Part shown: positions 33,235-45,558 of the stretch, piece by piece
How the letters are laid out: each line of letters begins with the position of its first letter
How positions within the stretch are numbered: position 1 is the first letter of the stretch
Origin: Gonatopus flavifemur
Lineage: Eukaryota > Arthropoda > Insecta > Hymenoptera > Dryinidae
DNA: 64,000 nt
Assembly (NCBI GenBank): GCA_018340375.1
Contig: JAFFJZ010000012.1
Span: 2,418,001 to 2,482,000 of the forward strand
Direction of reading: 5' to 3'
Position numbers and translations under genes: made by a program
The notes under the pieces: model-generated
Told to the model about the DNA's origin: nothing
Seen by the model: only the letters and a program-made list of their open reading frames with translations
Databases searched by the model: none

Positions 33235-33575
33235 TGGGGATTCGAACCTACCTACCTACCTAACCAACCTACACTGTAAAAAATATTCGGGATTTTCCCA
33301 TATCTATGTAGAGGAAATTTCCTATACTTGTACGGGAAAAGCGAATTCCCGTACACGTATAGGAATTTTCACATAAAAATATATTAAAATTGCTGTTTTT
33401 ATGGGATTTTTACTGTAAATTTATAGGATTTTTCCCAAAATTTACGGGAAATTTCCTATCCATGTATGTGTTAATTACTTCACATACATGTATGTGAAAT
33501 TTCCCATAAAAATTTTTTACAGTGTAACTTAACCGAAGTAACGCTTATACCGACTGAGCTCTACCGCACGATTGA
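33235..33575 (-). repeat. tRNA-like SINE interrupted by a MITE
   Basis: Read on the minus strand, GCGGTAGAGCTCAGTCGGTA (A-box) stands near 33550-33570 and GGTTCGAATCCCC (B-box) near 33236-33250. The MITE at 33272-33524 and one TA separate them. Removing it leaves a tRNA-like A-to-B spacing with AGGTAGGTAGG runs, as at 15862-15960. No functional tRNA fold is evident. Confidence 0.55.
33272..33524. repeat. 253-bp CACTGTAAAAAA MITE (copy D)
   Basis: The ends CACTGTAAAAAATATTC and AAAATTTTTTACAGTG are flanked by TA at 33270-33271 and 33525-33526. The interior iterates GGGAAATTTCCTAT words, and the core TGTGTTAATTACTTCACATA lies near the right end (33466-33488). Confidence 0.9.
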
Positions 33576-34027
33576 GATTTTCAACTGACTGAAAGTTTAT
33601 GGATTGTTCGTAGATTCGTGCTTACATCTCAGCAACTGACTTTACGAATAATCTTAGTGATGTACGGCATACAATGCTTGAGAATCATTACCTCGAAATG
33701 TTATGAATAATTCCATACCGTGCAATGGTTCTATTCTCTTCTTCTGTGCTGGAATCTACTCTATTCATTGCTTGGCAATAATTGCCTTGAAATATTATGA
33801 ATGACTCTCTACGCTGGGCAATACAACGTTTCATATTCAATTTCATGACGTTTTTTTATTACTATACACATTGGTAGGGGAGACCGGGGATAGTTGACCA
33901 AGTTTTTGCAAAGATATGTATATTCATTCTGCCTCGATACCGATTCGTATGGAAACTACTGGAATTGATAAATACACTATTAGGCGGTTTGAAATTAATC
34001 ATAGAAATGTCCAAATAAACTATGGTA

Positions 34028-34215
34028 CACTGAAAAAAAGGTATGGCTCTCACAGCTCTACTATTTGGGTGTTCTTGCTGTCAGGAAGTATAAGCTGACA
34101 GATTGCCATGATAGCGACGCGTTCGACTGTGGGAGCTATACTGGCATCCTTATACCTTCTGACAGCAAGAACACATGAATAGTACAGCTGTGAGAGCCAT
34201 ACCTTTTTTTCAGTG
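34028..34215. repeat. 188-bp hairpin MITE with TA duplication
   Basis: CACTGAAAAAAAGGTATGGC and GCCATACCTTTTTTTCAGTG are perfect inverted ends. The stem continues through CTCACAGCT and TTCTTGCTGTCAG. TA lies at 34026-34027 and 34216-34217. Confidence 0.92.
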
Positions 34216-35196
34216 TACTCTCTAAATCTGAAAGAGTGAAAAATCGCACGTTTCACTCCACCAAGTGTCAGAAATGAGCCTGTCCGCTTCGAGTGGAATT
34301 TTCACTCATTTCACCTCTCACTCTTTGAGAGTGAAAAATTCACTCTAGCGCCGAAGTGGTTGTGAATTTCTAACCTCAAACCTCAGAATATCACTCTAAA
34401 AGAGTGCAAATTTCACTCGAAAATTCGACAGGCTCACTTCTGGCTGGCTAAAGAGTGAAATCTGACTCTAAAGATTTTAGAGAGTAGTGTAAATCTAATT
34501 CATTTTCTAACATGACTCACACTTGGTCAATCTACCCCATGCCCGGGGTTGGTTGACCATACGCTTGGGAAGTTGATAAATATATACGGAAAGACCAAGT
34601 TTATTAATATATCGAAGAATGACTGTGAATTCAAGGAGGTGGAACATCACTGAAAAATCCACCGTGAAAAATAACCATGAAACTATCACCTTTTAGTATT
34701 TTTGGTAAAATCATTAGCAACATTTTTCACCCCAATAAAGATATTTCTCTTCAAAACTTCAACAATTTTTCTGCAAGACTTCATTATCGCAATTCTTAGA
34801 GAAAGAAAGAATTTTTTCAACAGATTCATCTTCCAAAACTCTGTGAAATTCTGCATATTTCTGAAAATTTCTATCGCCAGTAAAGGTTTCTCTCTACATT
34901 TCCAACTTATTGGTCAAAGTTGTTTTGTTGAGAAATGTTGAATTTTCTCAACATTTTTCTACTTGATAAATGGTGGAAACATTTGATGAGGAAAGGAATT
35001 TTCTCCACGAATTCATACATTTCTCTGCAAACTACATTTGCAGAAAAAAATTGGAATTTTCTCTTTATTTGTCTATTCCAAGAATATTACGGCTTGTGGC
35101 GGAAAGTTGAGTTTTCTATACAAATTCATACATTTTTCTCAAATCGCATTTGCGGAGATAAAGTGGGTTTTTTCAAATTTTTTAATCGACTCAAAA

Positions 35197-35475
35197 CAAC
35201 TCAAGTAAAATTCACTAGTAGGTCTCGAAAAAACCTCTCTCCCACGACCCACTCATTTTTCCTTTCGGAGGATTCTGAATCGATTGGGCTATATCTTACA
35301 GGGACGAACTTTCAAAATTTTCTATCGATTTGACTCAGCACTTGGAAAAATTCACAAGTTGAGGTCAAAAAAATCCTCTCTCCCACGACCCATTCATTTT
35401 TCGTTTCAGAAGATTCTGAATTGATTGATCTATACCTCACGAAAACGAATTTTCCAAAATTTTCCATTGCGATGA
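35197..35475. repeat. About 140-bp tandem duplication
   Basis: CCTCTCTCCCACGACCCA, TCATTTTTC, GATTCTGAAT and ACGAATTTTC-type words occur twice in the same order about 140 bp apart. The copies differ at scattered positions. Function unknown; ACCCGGGTTCAATCC just downstream at 35555 resembles a B-box. Confidence 0.75.
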
Positions 35476-36438
35476 TTCCCATAAGTGGTACTTTAAGATT
35501 ACTGTAGTCATCTCGGAGATCCGCTGATGTGATAGAGGCTTTGCTCCTCACTAGCAGGACCCGGGTTCAATCCTCACTGAGGAAAGTTCCTAAAAATGGA
35601 CTTTCAATGTGGCGTCTCTTCCGTAATGTCATTCAAGTCGAACTGGAAGGAGATTTGTAGAGATAAACTCTGAACAAAAATTTTTTTTCTCAAGCAAAAG
35701 TGAATAGATAAAACAGAGATTTGTAGAGTAATGCAGAAATATGCAAAGAAGTATTTAATGTAATATGGAGATTTGGCGAGTTTTGTACGAATTTTGTGGA
35801 GAAATTCATAAAATATTACGAAGATTGGAAGAATTATGTACAATTTTGCAGAGTTATGCAGAAATTTGTAGAGTAATATTTATGATTAAAAATTCTGCAA
35901 ATTTCTCAAAGCGTCCGAAATCTGACAGTTATGTAGAAAAATCTGAAGAGTTTTGAAGAATTTCGAAGAGAAATATTTTTATTGGGGCAGTGATGCTTTT
36001 TTTTCCTAAATTCATAGTTATGTTTCGGAATGTTAGTAAACTCGGTCTTTCCGTGTAGTAATCAGTGTGAGATCACGGGGTAACCACTTATCCAGCCCTG
36101 AAACGGGTAATTAGTCAACTAGTCCTAAACGTCATTTTTGTGTTTGATCACATATAAAACCTAACTTACAACAGTGACTCGAAAATAATGTTGTGTCATA
36201 GGAAGAACAGCTATAAAACCAATACCTGGATCAATAGGACAGTAATTAACAATAAATTTGTCTACGTCATAAACTGAAAATTTGTTACTGCTCCTCAACA
36301 ACACGCGACAGTGACTTTGCGTCCCTGAACACTGAACCGGTTAATAAGGACAATCATTCAGCTGTAGTTGAAAAACGCGACACTTACGTCTTCACCGAGA
36401 TTTCCGCCGTTAGTCTACTTACCCCGGTCTTCCCTACC

Positions 36439-38433
36439 CTTTGCTATTTTTCTATCATTCATTTCTATCATCACAAGCACTCGTTGCTGATTATTCAAAA
36501 ATTGGCTTCAATCCTAGGCAAGATAGTGATCATCGCTACCAATTTCAAAATCATTTTTCTCGGTGTGGGAGTTCTCGTGAACGGATCCGATCAAAAGAAG
36601 TACAAAATTGATATGCAAATCCTGCTACGGATCATCAATGTTTTAACGAAAGTTTTCTTTCAACGTGAGAGCGATATCTTATTGGACGTATTAGTGCACA
36701 TCATTCGTCGGTGCGTCGATTCCTTAGTTGAAAACACAGGGTGAAAAAGGAGAGAAACAAAGGTGTGCCGGATACTTAACCGAGAACTAACAATGGACTG
36801 CGGATTAAATGGGGTGGATTGTTATTATTGCAAAGAGTATGTCTGCGAGCCCGAGAGAACTAAGTAGCTCAGTTAAGTGTGTTGTTTGAACCAACATTGT
36901 AAGTAACTATCCCTAGAGAAATTGTCGAGTGACGGCATTATCAAGAAAGGAGACAAGCTTGGAATTTGCTTCTGTTGGTCGATGGAATACTTTAGCGTCA
37001 TAGCTAAAGGTTGGTCTCGTTCGAATGTACATTAATGAGACAAAACAATGAAATAATGAAATACAATAGAATGGAATATACCAGAGTCCCTCCCTTGTTT
37101 TTTCCTTTAATTTTCAACAGATATTTCTGGAATAATTTGTGCGAGGCTGGATCCGAGTTGAAAATGTTTCTCATTCTTTTGCCCCGGGTAAAACATTCGG
37201 AGTGGAAACATAATGAGTGCTGCTGACGAAGCATATGCAGGATTATCTTCGGTATGTATGTCGCATGAGTTCGGTAGGAACAGAGACATTTGAGGTACGC
37301 CGTGGTTCGATAACAAATGGCCAGTCGTTATAGTAAATGTCTTACTTTGTGCCTCTCTACATTACTCGGAGGAAACCACTGGGATAATGATATTATTATG
37401 GCCATCCTGATTCTCTCGGGACACGCTATCATCATACGTCACCTGTGCGCGCGCGAACGGCCGTTTCAACTCCGTCGATGTGTGAGTCGGTAAATTCGTG
37501 TACGTGTATTTACATACTCACGAATCCTCGAATCCTATACAGTAGTTGTTTTTATCGCACTGGTTACAGAGTGTGATGATCTTGCCACAGAAACGTGTTT
37601 AATGAATTCATCAGCAGGACGCACCTGATTATTCAAGGTTCAATTTTATACTGAATACAGAACGCTGACTGTGAAAATATCCTCATGAGAGATCACGAAC
37701 CTCCAAAGTTCTTTTGTTCATTTATGACGGTAGCCTGGGTTCTCAAGACTTTCGTTGTAAATGGCAATTCTTTAGAAGAATTGCAAAAATTTACTTTGAT
37801 GTTCGCGGACCATGAAAAGTAGGTTACTCAAATATATTCACAACACATGTTGAAAGATATTAAAAAAAAGAAGAAGATATTAAAGCATTAAGATGTTTCA
37901 CAGGTGTGGATAATATGTTCTTTCACTGACACGTTCAATTGCATATTTAGTGATTTAAGTGAGTTTTCTTGGTTTGTCAAAGGATTATCGAATTCTATTT
38001 CTCACACTTCATTGTTTTAAATACAAATTCTATGAAAAATGTCAAATCATTCATACGACATTTACATTTCTAATCCTGCTAAGATAAGCGATTGATTGAT
38101 ATTCTTTTGGGAAGTCCATCAAATCTTATCAACCAATACGGACAAAGAACAGTGTTTAACGGTATTCTTATTCAAAAAGATTCAATATCCTGCATCATTC
38201 TTATGATTAATTAGATTTTATGCATGTTTTATTTTGCACCAGGGTTTGAAGGGAGGAAGTTGAATTGGTTTAATCGAATCGGGAACGTTCGGCAATTGTT
38301 TCTAATTTGGGAAAAATAAGAAACAGAGTTTGACAGCAACAAAAAACTTGGATGGGAAAGTGTTTTTATAGCAAATTTATTGCTGTGCTGGAACCAAAAT
38401 TTACAACTTTACCTAAAATCAAAATTAGGGGAG
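36439..38433. other. Apparently single-copy non-coding region
   Basis: No exon or element was recognised. The longest open frame (36484-36744, plus) has no recognisable domain. A CACCAGGG at 38239-38246 is a stray MITE-like end. Confidence 0.45.
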
Positions 38434-39261
38434 TCCTGGTAACAAAATCTTTTTGCTGAAAATTTCACGTTTCAGAGAGATTCAGAGAGATTTGAGGAAA
38501 CTCGGAGGGATTCAGAGCAATTCATCGTAATTCAGGGAAATTCAGAAGGATAGCGGAACGGATAGATTAGGAAAGATTTAGCATGGAACTTCTCAGAATG
38601 ATTCAGAAAAATTCAGGGAGAAATAAATTGACGGGCGTTTTGGGTTCAAGATTCCAGAGGCATCCAAGGAGTTTTAGAGAAACTCAAAGACCCGAAAATC
38701 AGGAAAAATCGACCATGGAACTTTTTAGAAGGATTCAGGGAAATTCAGAGATATTCAGAGGAATTCAGAGAGAAATAAATGAAGTGAAATTTTTGGTTCA
38801 AGAATTCAGAAGTATTCCAGGATTTTCAGGGGAAATCAGAAACCTGAAACTCAGCAAAAATGGAGTATAGAACTTTACAGAAGGATTCAGACAAATTCAA
38901 AATAAGCTTTGAATTCTTAATATTTGAAATTCGGAGAGAGTCAAAAAGATTCAGAGGAATTCAGAGAGATTCAGGGAAATTTAGAAAGATTCAAGCAAAT
39001 TTAGAGTAAGCTTTGAAATCTGGATACATGAAATTCTAACACATTCAAAGAGATTCACAGGAATTCAGCATGAGCTTTGAATTGTTAATAGATGAAATTC
39101 TGAAGAATTCCTGGATTCCCATAAAAAAAATTAACAGAGATTCAGGATGTATGACTATCTGACAGGTCTCTAACTTTCTCTGAATTATCCTGAAATTGCT
39201 CTGAATGTCTGAAAAATTTCCGAAAATGTATAGAGATTCAGAGAGATTTTTTTCACCAGGG
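38434..39261. repeat. 828-bp CCTGG MITE made of GATTCAG words
   Basis: The left end TCCTGGTAACAAAATCTTTT pairs with GAGATTTTTTTCACCAGGG. The interior is a degenerate array of GAAATTCAGAGAGATTCAG words on the plus strand, with CTCTGAAT words at the far end. The CCCTGG-type ends also occur at 12336, 13427 and 40567. Open frames here are artefacts of the repeat. Confidence 0.65.
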
Positions 39262-39335
39262 AGTGCTGTGGTCAATTCATCCACTAGAAAACTACTAGAT
39301 CGTTTCAGCTGTTTTTCATCATTAATATTCAATTA

Positions 39336-40259
39336 CAGTGTGTGGCCAAATTATTAGGCCACAATTGAGATTATTGAGATTACTCCAAAGTTGAATATCT
39401 CAGTGAAAAATTATCGTAAGGAAACAAATGAATACGCAATTTCAAGGGCAAAGTCTACTCTTTGAGCATCATTTGACCTCTTTGGTCTATCATGTTTGCC
39501 CGACAACCTACATCGCATTAAGTATGAGCATTTTGCTCGATATTTCCTCAGTTTTTCAAACAGAAGGAGCTCGTAGGAAGATTAAAACATGGAAACACGA
39601 AAATAAACATTTTGTAGAGAATTTCCTCAGCTCCAAAACGCTCTTTTTATTTTCCTGGTAGAGTCATTTTCAGCGGAGTTATGTCATGTTTTATGACTTG
39701 TAATTTTGAGACGGTTAAGGGAACAAAAAATTTCCTTGGAGGAAAAAGTTTTGTTTTGCTATTTATTATACGAAAAAAAAATACTTCGAGAGGTTTTTGA
39801 TTGCTTTCAAAAGTATTTTCTGCGTATAATACATCTTAAAACAAAACTTTTTCCTCCAAGGAAATTTTTTGTTCCCTTAACCGTCTCAAAATTACAAGTC
39901 ATAAAACATGACATAACTCCGCTGAAAATGACTCTACCAGGAAAATAAAAAAAGCGTTTTGGAGCTGAGGAAATTCTCTACAAAATGTTTATTTTCGTGT
40001 TTCCATGTTTTAATCTTCCTGCGAGCTCCTTCTGTTTGAAAAACTGAGGAAATATCGAGCAAAATGCTCATACTTAATGCGATGTAGGTTGTCGGGCAAA
40101 CATGATAGACCAAAGAGGTCAAATGATGCTCAAAGAGTAGACTTTGCCCTTGAAATTGCGTATTCATTTGTTTCCTTACGATAATTTTTCACTGAGATAT
40201 TCAACTTTGGAGTAATCTCAATAATCTCAATTGTGGCCTAATAATTTGGCCACCCACTG
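39336..40259. mobile_element. 924-bp palindromic Tc1-like element
   Basis: The ends CAGTGTGTGGCCAAATTATT and AATAATTTGGCCACCCACTG are flanked by TA (39334-39335 and 40260-40261). The arms are inverted over about 440-450 bp each and leave a loop of only about 30 bp near 39785-39815. The arms are almost identical: the 77-codon open frame at 39428-39661 (plus) and that at 39934-40167 (minus) give the same peptide. The GGCCAAATTATTAGGCC-type terminus is typical of Tc1-like transposons. There is no transposase, so it is a pure inverted-repeat derivative. Confidence 0.9.
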
Positions 40260-40408
40260 TAATTACACCAAACGTTAGATCAAAAGATTCAGAAGTAATC
40301 AAACAATCCGGGTCTGGTCTGTTTGTGTAACTAAAGGCTGTGTCTAGAGACACATTAGCTTGTCTCCAATTTCAAAATTCGAGACACGTTAAGTTTTCCA
40401 GTTCACGT

Positions 40409-40797
40409 CCCACTGAGCATTTCCGTTAGAACCTTGCATTAACATTGCAGCGATATTGATGCGATCTTGAAAGTACTTGTCTTTCAATTTACAATTGCAA
40501 TATTACAAAAGTAACTTGCAAAAATATCGTTGAAATATCACCTGACAACGTAACATTGTTGCAATTCCCTGGTAAAAACGAAGTGTAACAAAATACATTT
40601 GCGATGCATTCCACGGCGCGAAACACCACTCCGGGTACATTCGGATGAACTTCGCATTGCACTGTAAGTACAGTGTAACACTTTATTTTCACCAGGGTTG
40701 TAATATTACTGTGGTAATTCTCATAAAAGGTACTTTCAAGATCGCATCAACATCGATGCAATGTCAAGGCAAGGTTCTAACGGAAATGCTCAGTGGG
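40409..40797. repeat. 389-bp MITE, CCCACTGAGCATTTCC ends
   Basis: CCCACTGAGCATTTCCGTTA and TAACGGAAATGCTCAGTGGG are perfect inverted ends. The stem continues (AGAACCTTGCATTAACATTG, GATCTTGAAAGTAC). It is nested in the element at 40335-41036 and itself carries the MITE at 40567-40697. Confidence 0.88.
40567..40697. repeat. 131-bp CCCTGGTRAAAA MITE, innermost of three
   Basis: CCCTGGTAAAAACGAAGTG and TAACACTTTATTTTCACCAGGG are the inverted ends (decayed). Flanks TTGCAATT and TTGTAATA agree at 6 of 8 positions, which may be an eroded 8-bp duplication. Confidence 0.65.
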
Positions 40798-41036
40798 GTA
40801 AATATAGAGGATGCTTAAGGGATTTTCTACAGACACGCGAAATTTGTATAGAGTTAAAAATTCGAGCCAGGTGGGAAATTTGTGCGTGTCTCGATTCCAA
40901 AACCTTCGAGACACGGGCAATTTTGCCTGTCTGTAAAAAATCCCTAGAGGATTCACTACATCCACGAGAATTTGAAAATCTCACGTGCCTCGGATTTCAA
41001 GTTAGAGACAGGTTAGCGTGTCTCTAGACAAAGCCT

Positions 41037-42569
41037 TAACTAAATCGTTATAATTCATTAGAACGAAAATTCGTTATTAGCCAATTAAAAACCTCAATTA
41101 ATTTTTTTTTTTCATTACAACAAATATAACCGGTGTACAATTATTTTGAGATCAGAGTCGGCTTCTCTGATATTTATCCTAAATTTTTTGATCTAAAGAA
41201 GTTTTCTAAGGGAAAAATCGACCCTTAAACAATGCAAATATCTTACTACTTACAAATCCAATTAATCCATGTATGAAACGATTATATAACTCTGCTTCTC
41301 CTTCGAAATGTTCTAGAAATTGAATGTTCGTAGCTTTTGTAGTTTTGTCAGCAATTTGTTAGAAAACAAATATTCATCAATTCAGGAGATTTTGATTGCC
41401 TTTTCCGGAATCAAAAGTACATTGTCAACGATTGATGAACACCAATATTATTTAGAAGGAACCATTTCATTGTAAAGCTCATTTATAAAAGTCAACGATT
41501 CACCGAAGCAACACAAACTTATGATAATTCAATAAATTAATACACACACCGAACAATTTTAATTTGGAATCAAATAAAATACCAACCCGCAGACATGTAT
41601 TCCCGACGAATGATGCGATGTTTTGTCTCAAATCGATCAATACAAATCGTTTTACGTTCGTTTAAGAATCCAACCATCGATTCATAACCTCAAACATAAA
41701 ACAATTGTATAAAAAAAACTACCAATTCAAACAAATTCTACTGATCTTATTTGATCACAAATCATTTGATGTCACAATATTGAATAAATAGATCAAATTG
41801 AACGAAGTAATAAATGAGAATTGATTGAAATTGATCCGAAGAGTTTGCAAATTTGCTGCAGAGAGAAGATGGCGGGAAGAAGGGTGGGTACTCACTTGGA
41901 AATACTTCGATCGTTGCTCTTTTGAAATCATAGCAGCACATCTGGACACTGATATATAAATACATACATACTTCATATGGATTGAATAATGAATTATTCT
42001 TCTGCACTGAATTGACACACAAGCACAAGCCGCGCACTAAGAGTTACAACGCCAACAGCAATCAATGACGAGATTACATTCTTACCAACCTTACCGGCGT
42101 CAATCGAATTTCTATTTGTTTTTTCTTGTGAATTCAAAGTTGTTATTACTAGCTATAAAAACAATTTTGTACTCATACGCGTGGCGTCAGCATACTACAT
42201 TGTATCAAGTGCAAACTAGACACGCTTGTTTCTGTTTACACTTGTGTCGCTTTGTTTTGATCTCATCCACACAGATTTGTGACAATAACACGCAGTACTC
42301 CTTGGTAGCGAAAGTTATACCATTCGATGCGACGACCTTGCATGCAAAATTATTTTACACAGAGAAAAATGTGGATCAATTGCTTTAACTTCATAAACCG
42401 GTTCACATTTTTGTTGAATTTTTATTGAAACGAACGAAAAATTATCAATATTTGACAAGGAATAGAAAAAAATATGAAATACACGATTTTTGGAAAGTTT
42501 TTATATTTTTCTATTGTTCGTCAAGTAAAATTTAACAAAAATGTGCAGTGTTTTATTACAAATCTTCAT
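41037..42569. other. Non-coding AT-rich stretch
   Basis: No gene was recognised. CACAGAGAAAAATGTGG (42359) and AACAAAAATGTGCAGTG (42536) could be very decayed MITE ends. Confidence 0.4.
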
Positions 42570-43360
42570 CACAAATTTGGGAAATATTCTGAAGAAATGT
42601 TTGATTTTCTGAGACATCTTTCTGATTGAGATTTGGAAACTCTTCTGGGATTTTTTCAAGTCTCTCTTGGAATCTCTTACACACTGAAAAAAAAAGTTCA
42701 GTTGAATATTAAACAGCAGAGAGAAGGGGCTACCTATAAAGTTTTTATCGAGATTTCATTGATATGCATCAAAACTAGATCTAAATTGTATAAAAACATA
42801 TCTCTCTAAATAAAAAAATTCAGTTGAATCAAATAGATTTCATCTGTGACAGCTAACTTTTCTATTTTTCTCGAATGAATTGTTTAATTTAAATTTGAGG
42901 GAACTAGACTTTTATTTACGTCAGCTGAAACTTAGCTGGAGAATCTAAATTCCAGTTTTTCTTGTTATAATTTTGAAGATTTCATTTGGAAATTTCTTTT
43001 GAAATTGCTCGAATCTCTCTAAATCTCTCTGGACTTCTCAAAATCTTTCCAAATTTCATTTATGTAGAATTTAAAGCTTTCTTGATAAAAGTGTAGTGTA
43101 AGTTCGGTCACGGAATGACTCTCAGTATGTATTTACTTTCAATTCTGTAACAATTCTTCACATTGTTGGCATTCCACCCTCGCAAGAATTTCTTCGAATT
43201 TTTCTGAATCTCACTAACTTCTCTGAATCCTTTGGAAACGAATTTATTTGGACGTCAAAGCTATCCCTGAACTTGTGTGAATTCTTCTGAACCTCCTTAA
43301 ACCGCTCCTGAACTCTGTCAATTCCATCAATTCAGATTTCAAAGCTTCCTTACCTGACCA
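42570..43360. repeat. CTGAATCTCT word-repeat segment, inverse of the 38.4-kb array
   Basis: Words CTCTGAATCTC, TTCTCTGAATCC and CTTCTGAACCTCC are the reverse complement of the GATTCAGAG words at 38434-39261. A different AT-rich segment with TTCAGTTGAAT words interrupts it at about 42683-42960. Boundaries are approximate and no matching terminal repeats were found. Confidence 0.5.
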
Positions 43361-45558
43361 AGTTTCCCTTAATTGAATAAACTTTGGGCCTCCAGTGGAG
43401 CCGCGTCTTGCATCGGTCGGTTGCCGACGTTCCGCCATCGTTGCGCCCCGAAGAAGCCAGCTGCACAATGTGGCTCAAAATTTATTTGATTTTGCAAGCA
43501 ACTAAGTTTCTCTTCAATTTAACAAAATTATTTCTTGCTGTCCATATAAAAACCGGACCTCTATTTTTTATACAATTAAATGTAACTCATATCTATAAAC
43601 TGTATTGAATTGTATATAATTTGAAAAATTCTTTCCACTCTTTCTTTCCAAATCACGAAAATTGGATGAACATTCTTTCAAGCTTCTCATCTCAAATTCA
43701 TGAACCAAGAACCATCAAAAATGTCCAGTTTCTTTCAGTTTCATTGATTGAGTAAAATGAATGCATCTAGAAACTTGAATTTTGCATAACGAGTAAGTTC
43801 ATGTCGCATAATTTTTATATACAATCGTGAGATCTTTGTTACCAAGATTTCAACGCAACAAAGAACTTTGAAGGGAACTTGACAAAGATTTTCAATGATT
43901 AATGTCAGAATGCTTGAAATCCTTGATCAGTTATTCCTTGGCAAATCCGTAAACATTCGTATGGAACGTTGTACGAGGAGGAAGAGAGGAGGAATAAAAC
44001 AGGGTGGAGTCGTAGCAGGGAATTACGTTCAAGCGTGCGCGGTAAGCATATCCAGGCTTTGAGGGAGAAAATGAGGTGTTCGGTCGATGTTGCTGAGGTT
44101 CTTGGTTAACCCGAAGGATCGGTTACAAGCGAGTAACTAAAGAAGCAATTGGTCCATTTTGTCAATGATACCCGCCCATAGACGACACGAGTAGTTGATC
44201 GCTCAGCGTCTTTCGCTTTCTCCCCTTATAGGACAAAAACCGTCGGATGATATTCCGAATCTGTTGTCCTCTCTCCATGTCTCCATAATTCAAAATCATA
44301 TGCTTCGGGTTATATTACCTTTTTGCCCTTTTTTGGGACGTGTAGTCTCGCATACATATTCTAGAAATTCGTCATCTTCCGAAGACCGTACAATATCCAT
44401 CCTGTAAAACATAAATAGCTGATGAATAAAATTGTTTCAACCGCGAAGATGAGAGACCGAAGTTCTAAAAATCTCAAATCAAGTTGTGAAAATCTATTCC
44501 ATCTTAAAAACGAAATATTGTTATTTCATGTTGAGTGTACTTTGGCTGTAATTTAAGATTCGCCTTTCGCGTGAATAAAGCGAAATGAAATTCGCATCAA
44601 GACCATTACCATTGCCATTACCATCTTTCGGGTAGGAGATAATTCTTTTAAGCAGAGACCAATTTTCATTCTCGAGTTGACGATCAATCTTATCTGCTTA
44701 ATGCGACGTGGATTGTCAACGATTACATCTTCCTAATGATACAAGGAAGGACTCAAATGTGATACGAACTGTGGATTAATCTGCAAATACCCACAATTTG
44801 CACCCGTTGATACGAATAACACATTACAGCGCGAGGCGACAGATGATGCTCTTCTTTTCTCTTCTCTTCTCTTCTCCTGGCAAAGGTATTAGTGTCCATA
44901 AGTTCCTCATATTTAGTTAATTACGAAATAAAGACGTCCACTGTGGGAGCTAGATTATTTCTCTTTTCTTCCATCGCTAAGAATTCTCTTGTTGAATGGT
45001 AACAAATGAAATTGCTCACCGTGTAGAAAGTTGAATCATTAAAATTAGATGATGACATCAACCACTCTCGTAGCAACACGCGGATTAAAAAATTGGCTAA
45101 CAGATATTATGGAAACTCCATGACTCGGATTTTTAATGTAGGGTAATTATTCATGGAATAAAGATGTACGTGATTCTTTTTCTTTCTCTCGCTCTCGGTC
45201 GCAAATCCTTGGACGAGTGTTGAGAAAAATACAAAATCTTGATGGATATAAATAAAGGGGGAAAATATTGAACCCGTCTAGAACCCGAACTAGACATGGA
45301 ATATTGAGATAGTTGAGAGACAGATATAATCCATTCGTATCGTGTCCCTTCTTTGTGTTTCTATCTCTATTCTTTTTGATGGATGTGCGATCGACGTCAC
45401 GGCCTGGTCATGTTTTGACAGTTGGTGCTTCGACACCTCTGCCACGTTCATTAGAAAGTGATTCTCGAATTACACGATTGAATGATACATTCGGACCGGT
45501 TCACTTTATATATATTTTATGATAGCAACGACCAGAACGATGAGAAGATGCGATCTGA

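Larger units (their letters stand above)
33873..36438. mobile_element. Possible 2.57-kb element, GGTAGGGGAGACCGGGG ends
   Basis: The left end GGTAGGGGAGACCGGGG matches the inverse of CCCCGGTCTTCCCTACC at the right with one mismatch. Similarity then weakens (ATAGTTGAC against TAAGTAGAC). An internal GCCCGGGGTTGGTTGACC near 34540 may be a second end. No transposase ORF was found. Contents are the MITE at 34028-34215, ACTCTAAA/GAGTGAAA words (34218-34500), a duplicated 140-bp unit (35197-35470) and AT-rich filler. Two ends belonging to different copies remain possible. Confidence 0.45.
40335..41036. repeat. 702-bp MITE with TAACTAA flanks, two further MITEs nested inside
   Basis: AGGCTGTGTCTAGAGACACA and GTGTCTCTAGACAAAGCCT are inverted ends with GAGACACG words throughout. 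TAACTAA stands directly outside each end (40328-40334 and 41037-41043), an apparent 7-bp target duplication. The left arm is interrupted by the element at 40409-40797. Confidence 0.75.

Noticed and set aside
35545..35575. tRNA-like B-box ACCCGGGTTCAATCC
   Set aside because: No A-box at proper spacing and no cloverleaf; left as a possible fragment only.
36484..36744. 86-codon plus-strand frame as a possible exon
   Set aside because: No homologous motif recognised and no convincing splice pair; kept as non-coding.
39428..40167. Two identical 77-codon open frames as duplicated genes
   Set aside because: They are the two arms of a palindromic transposon read in opposite directions, with no domain or start context.
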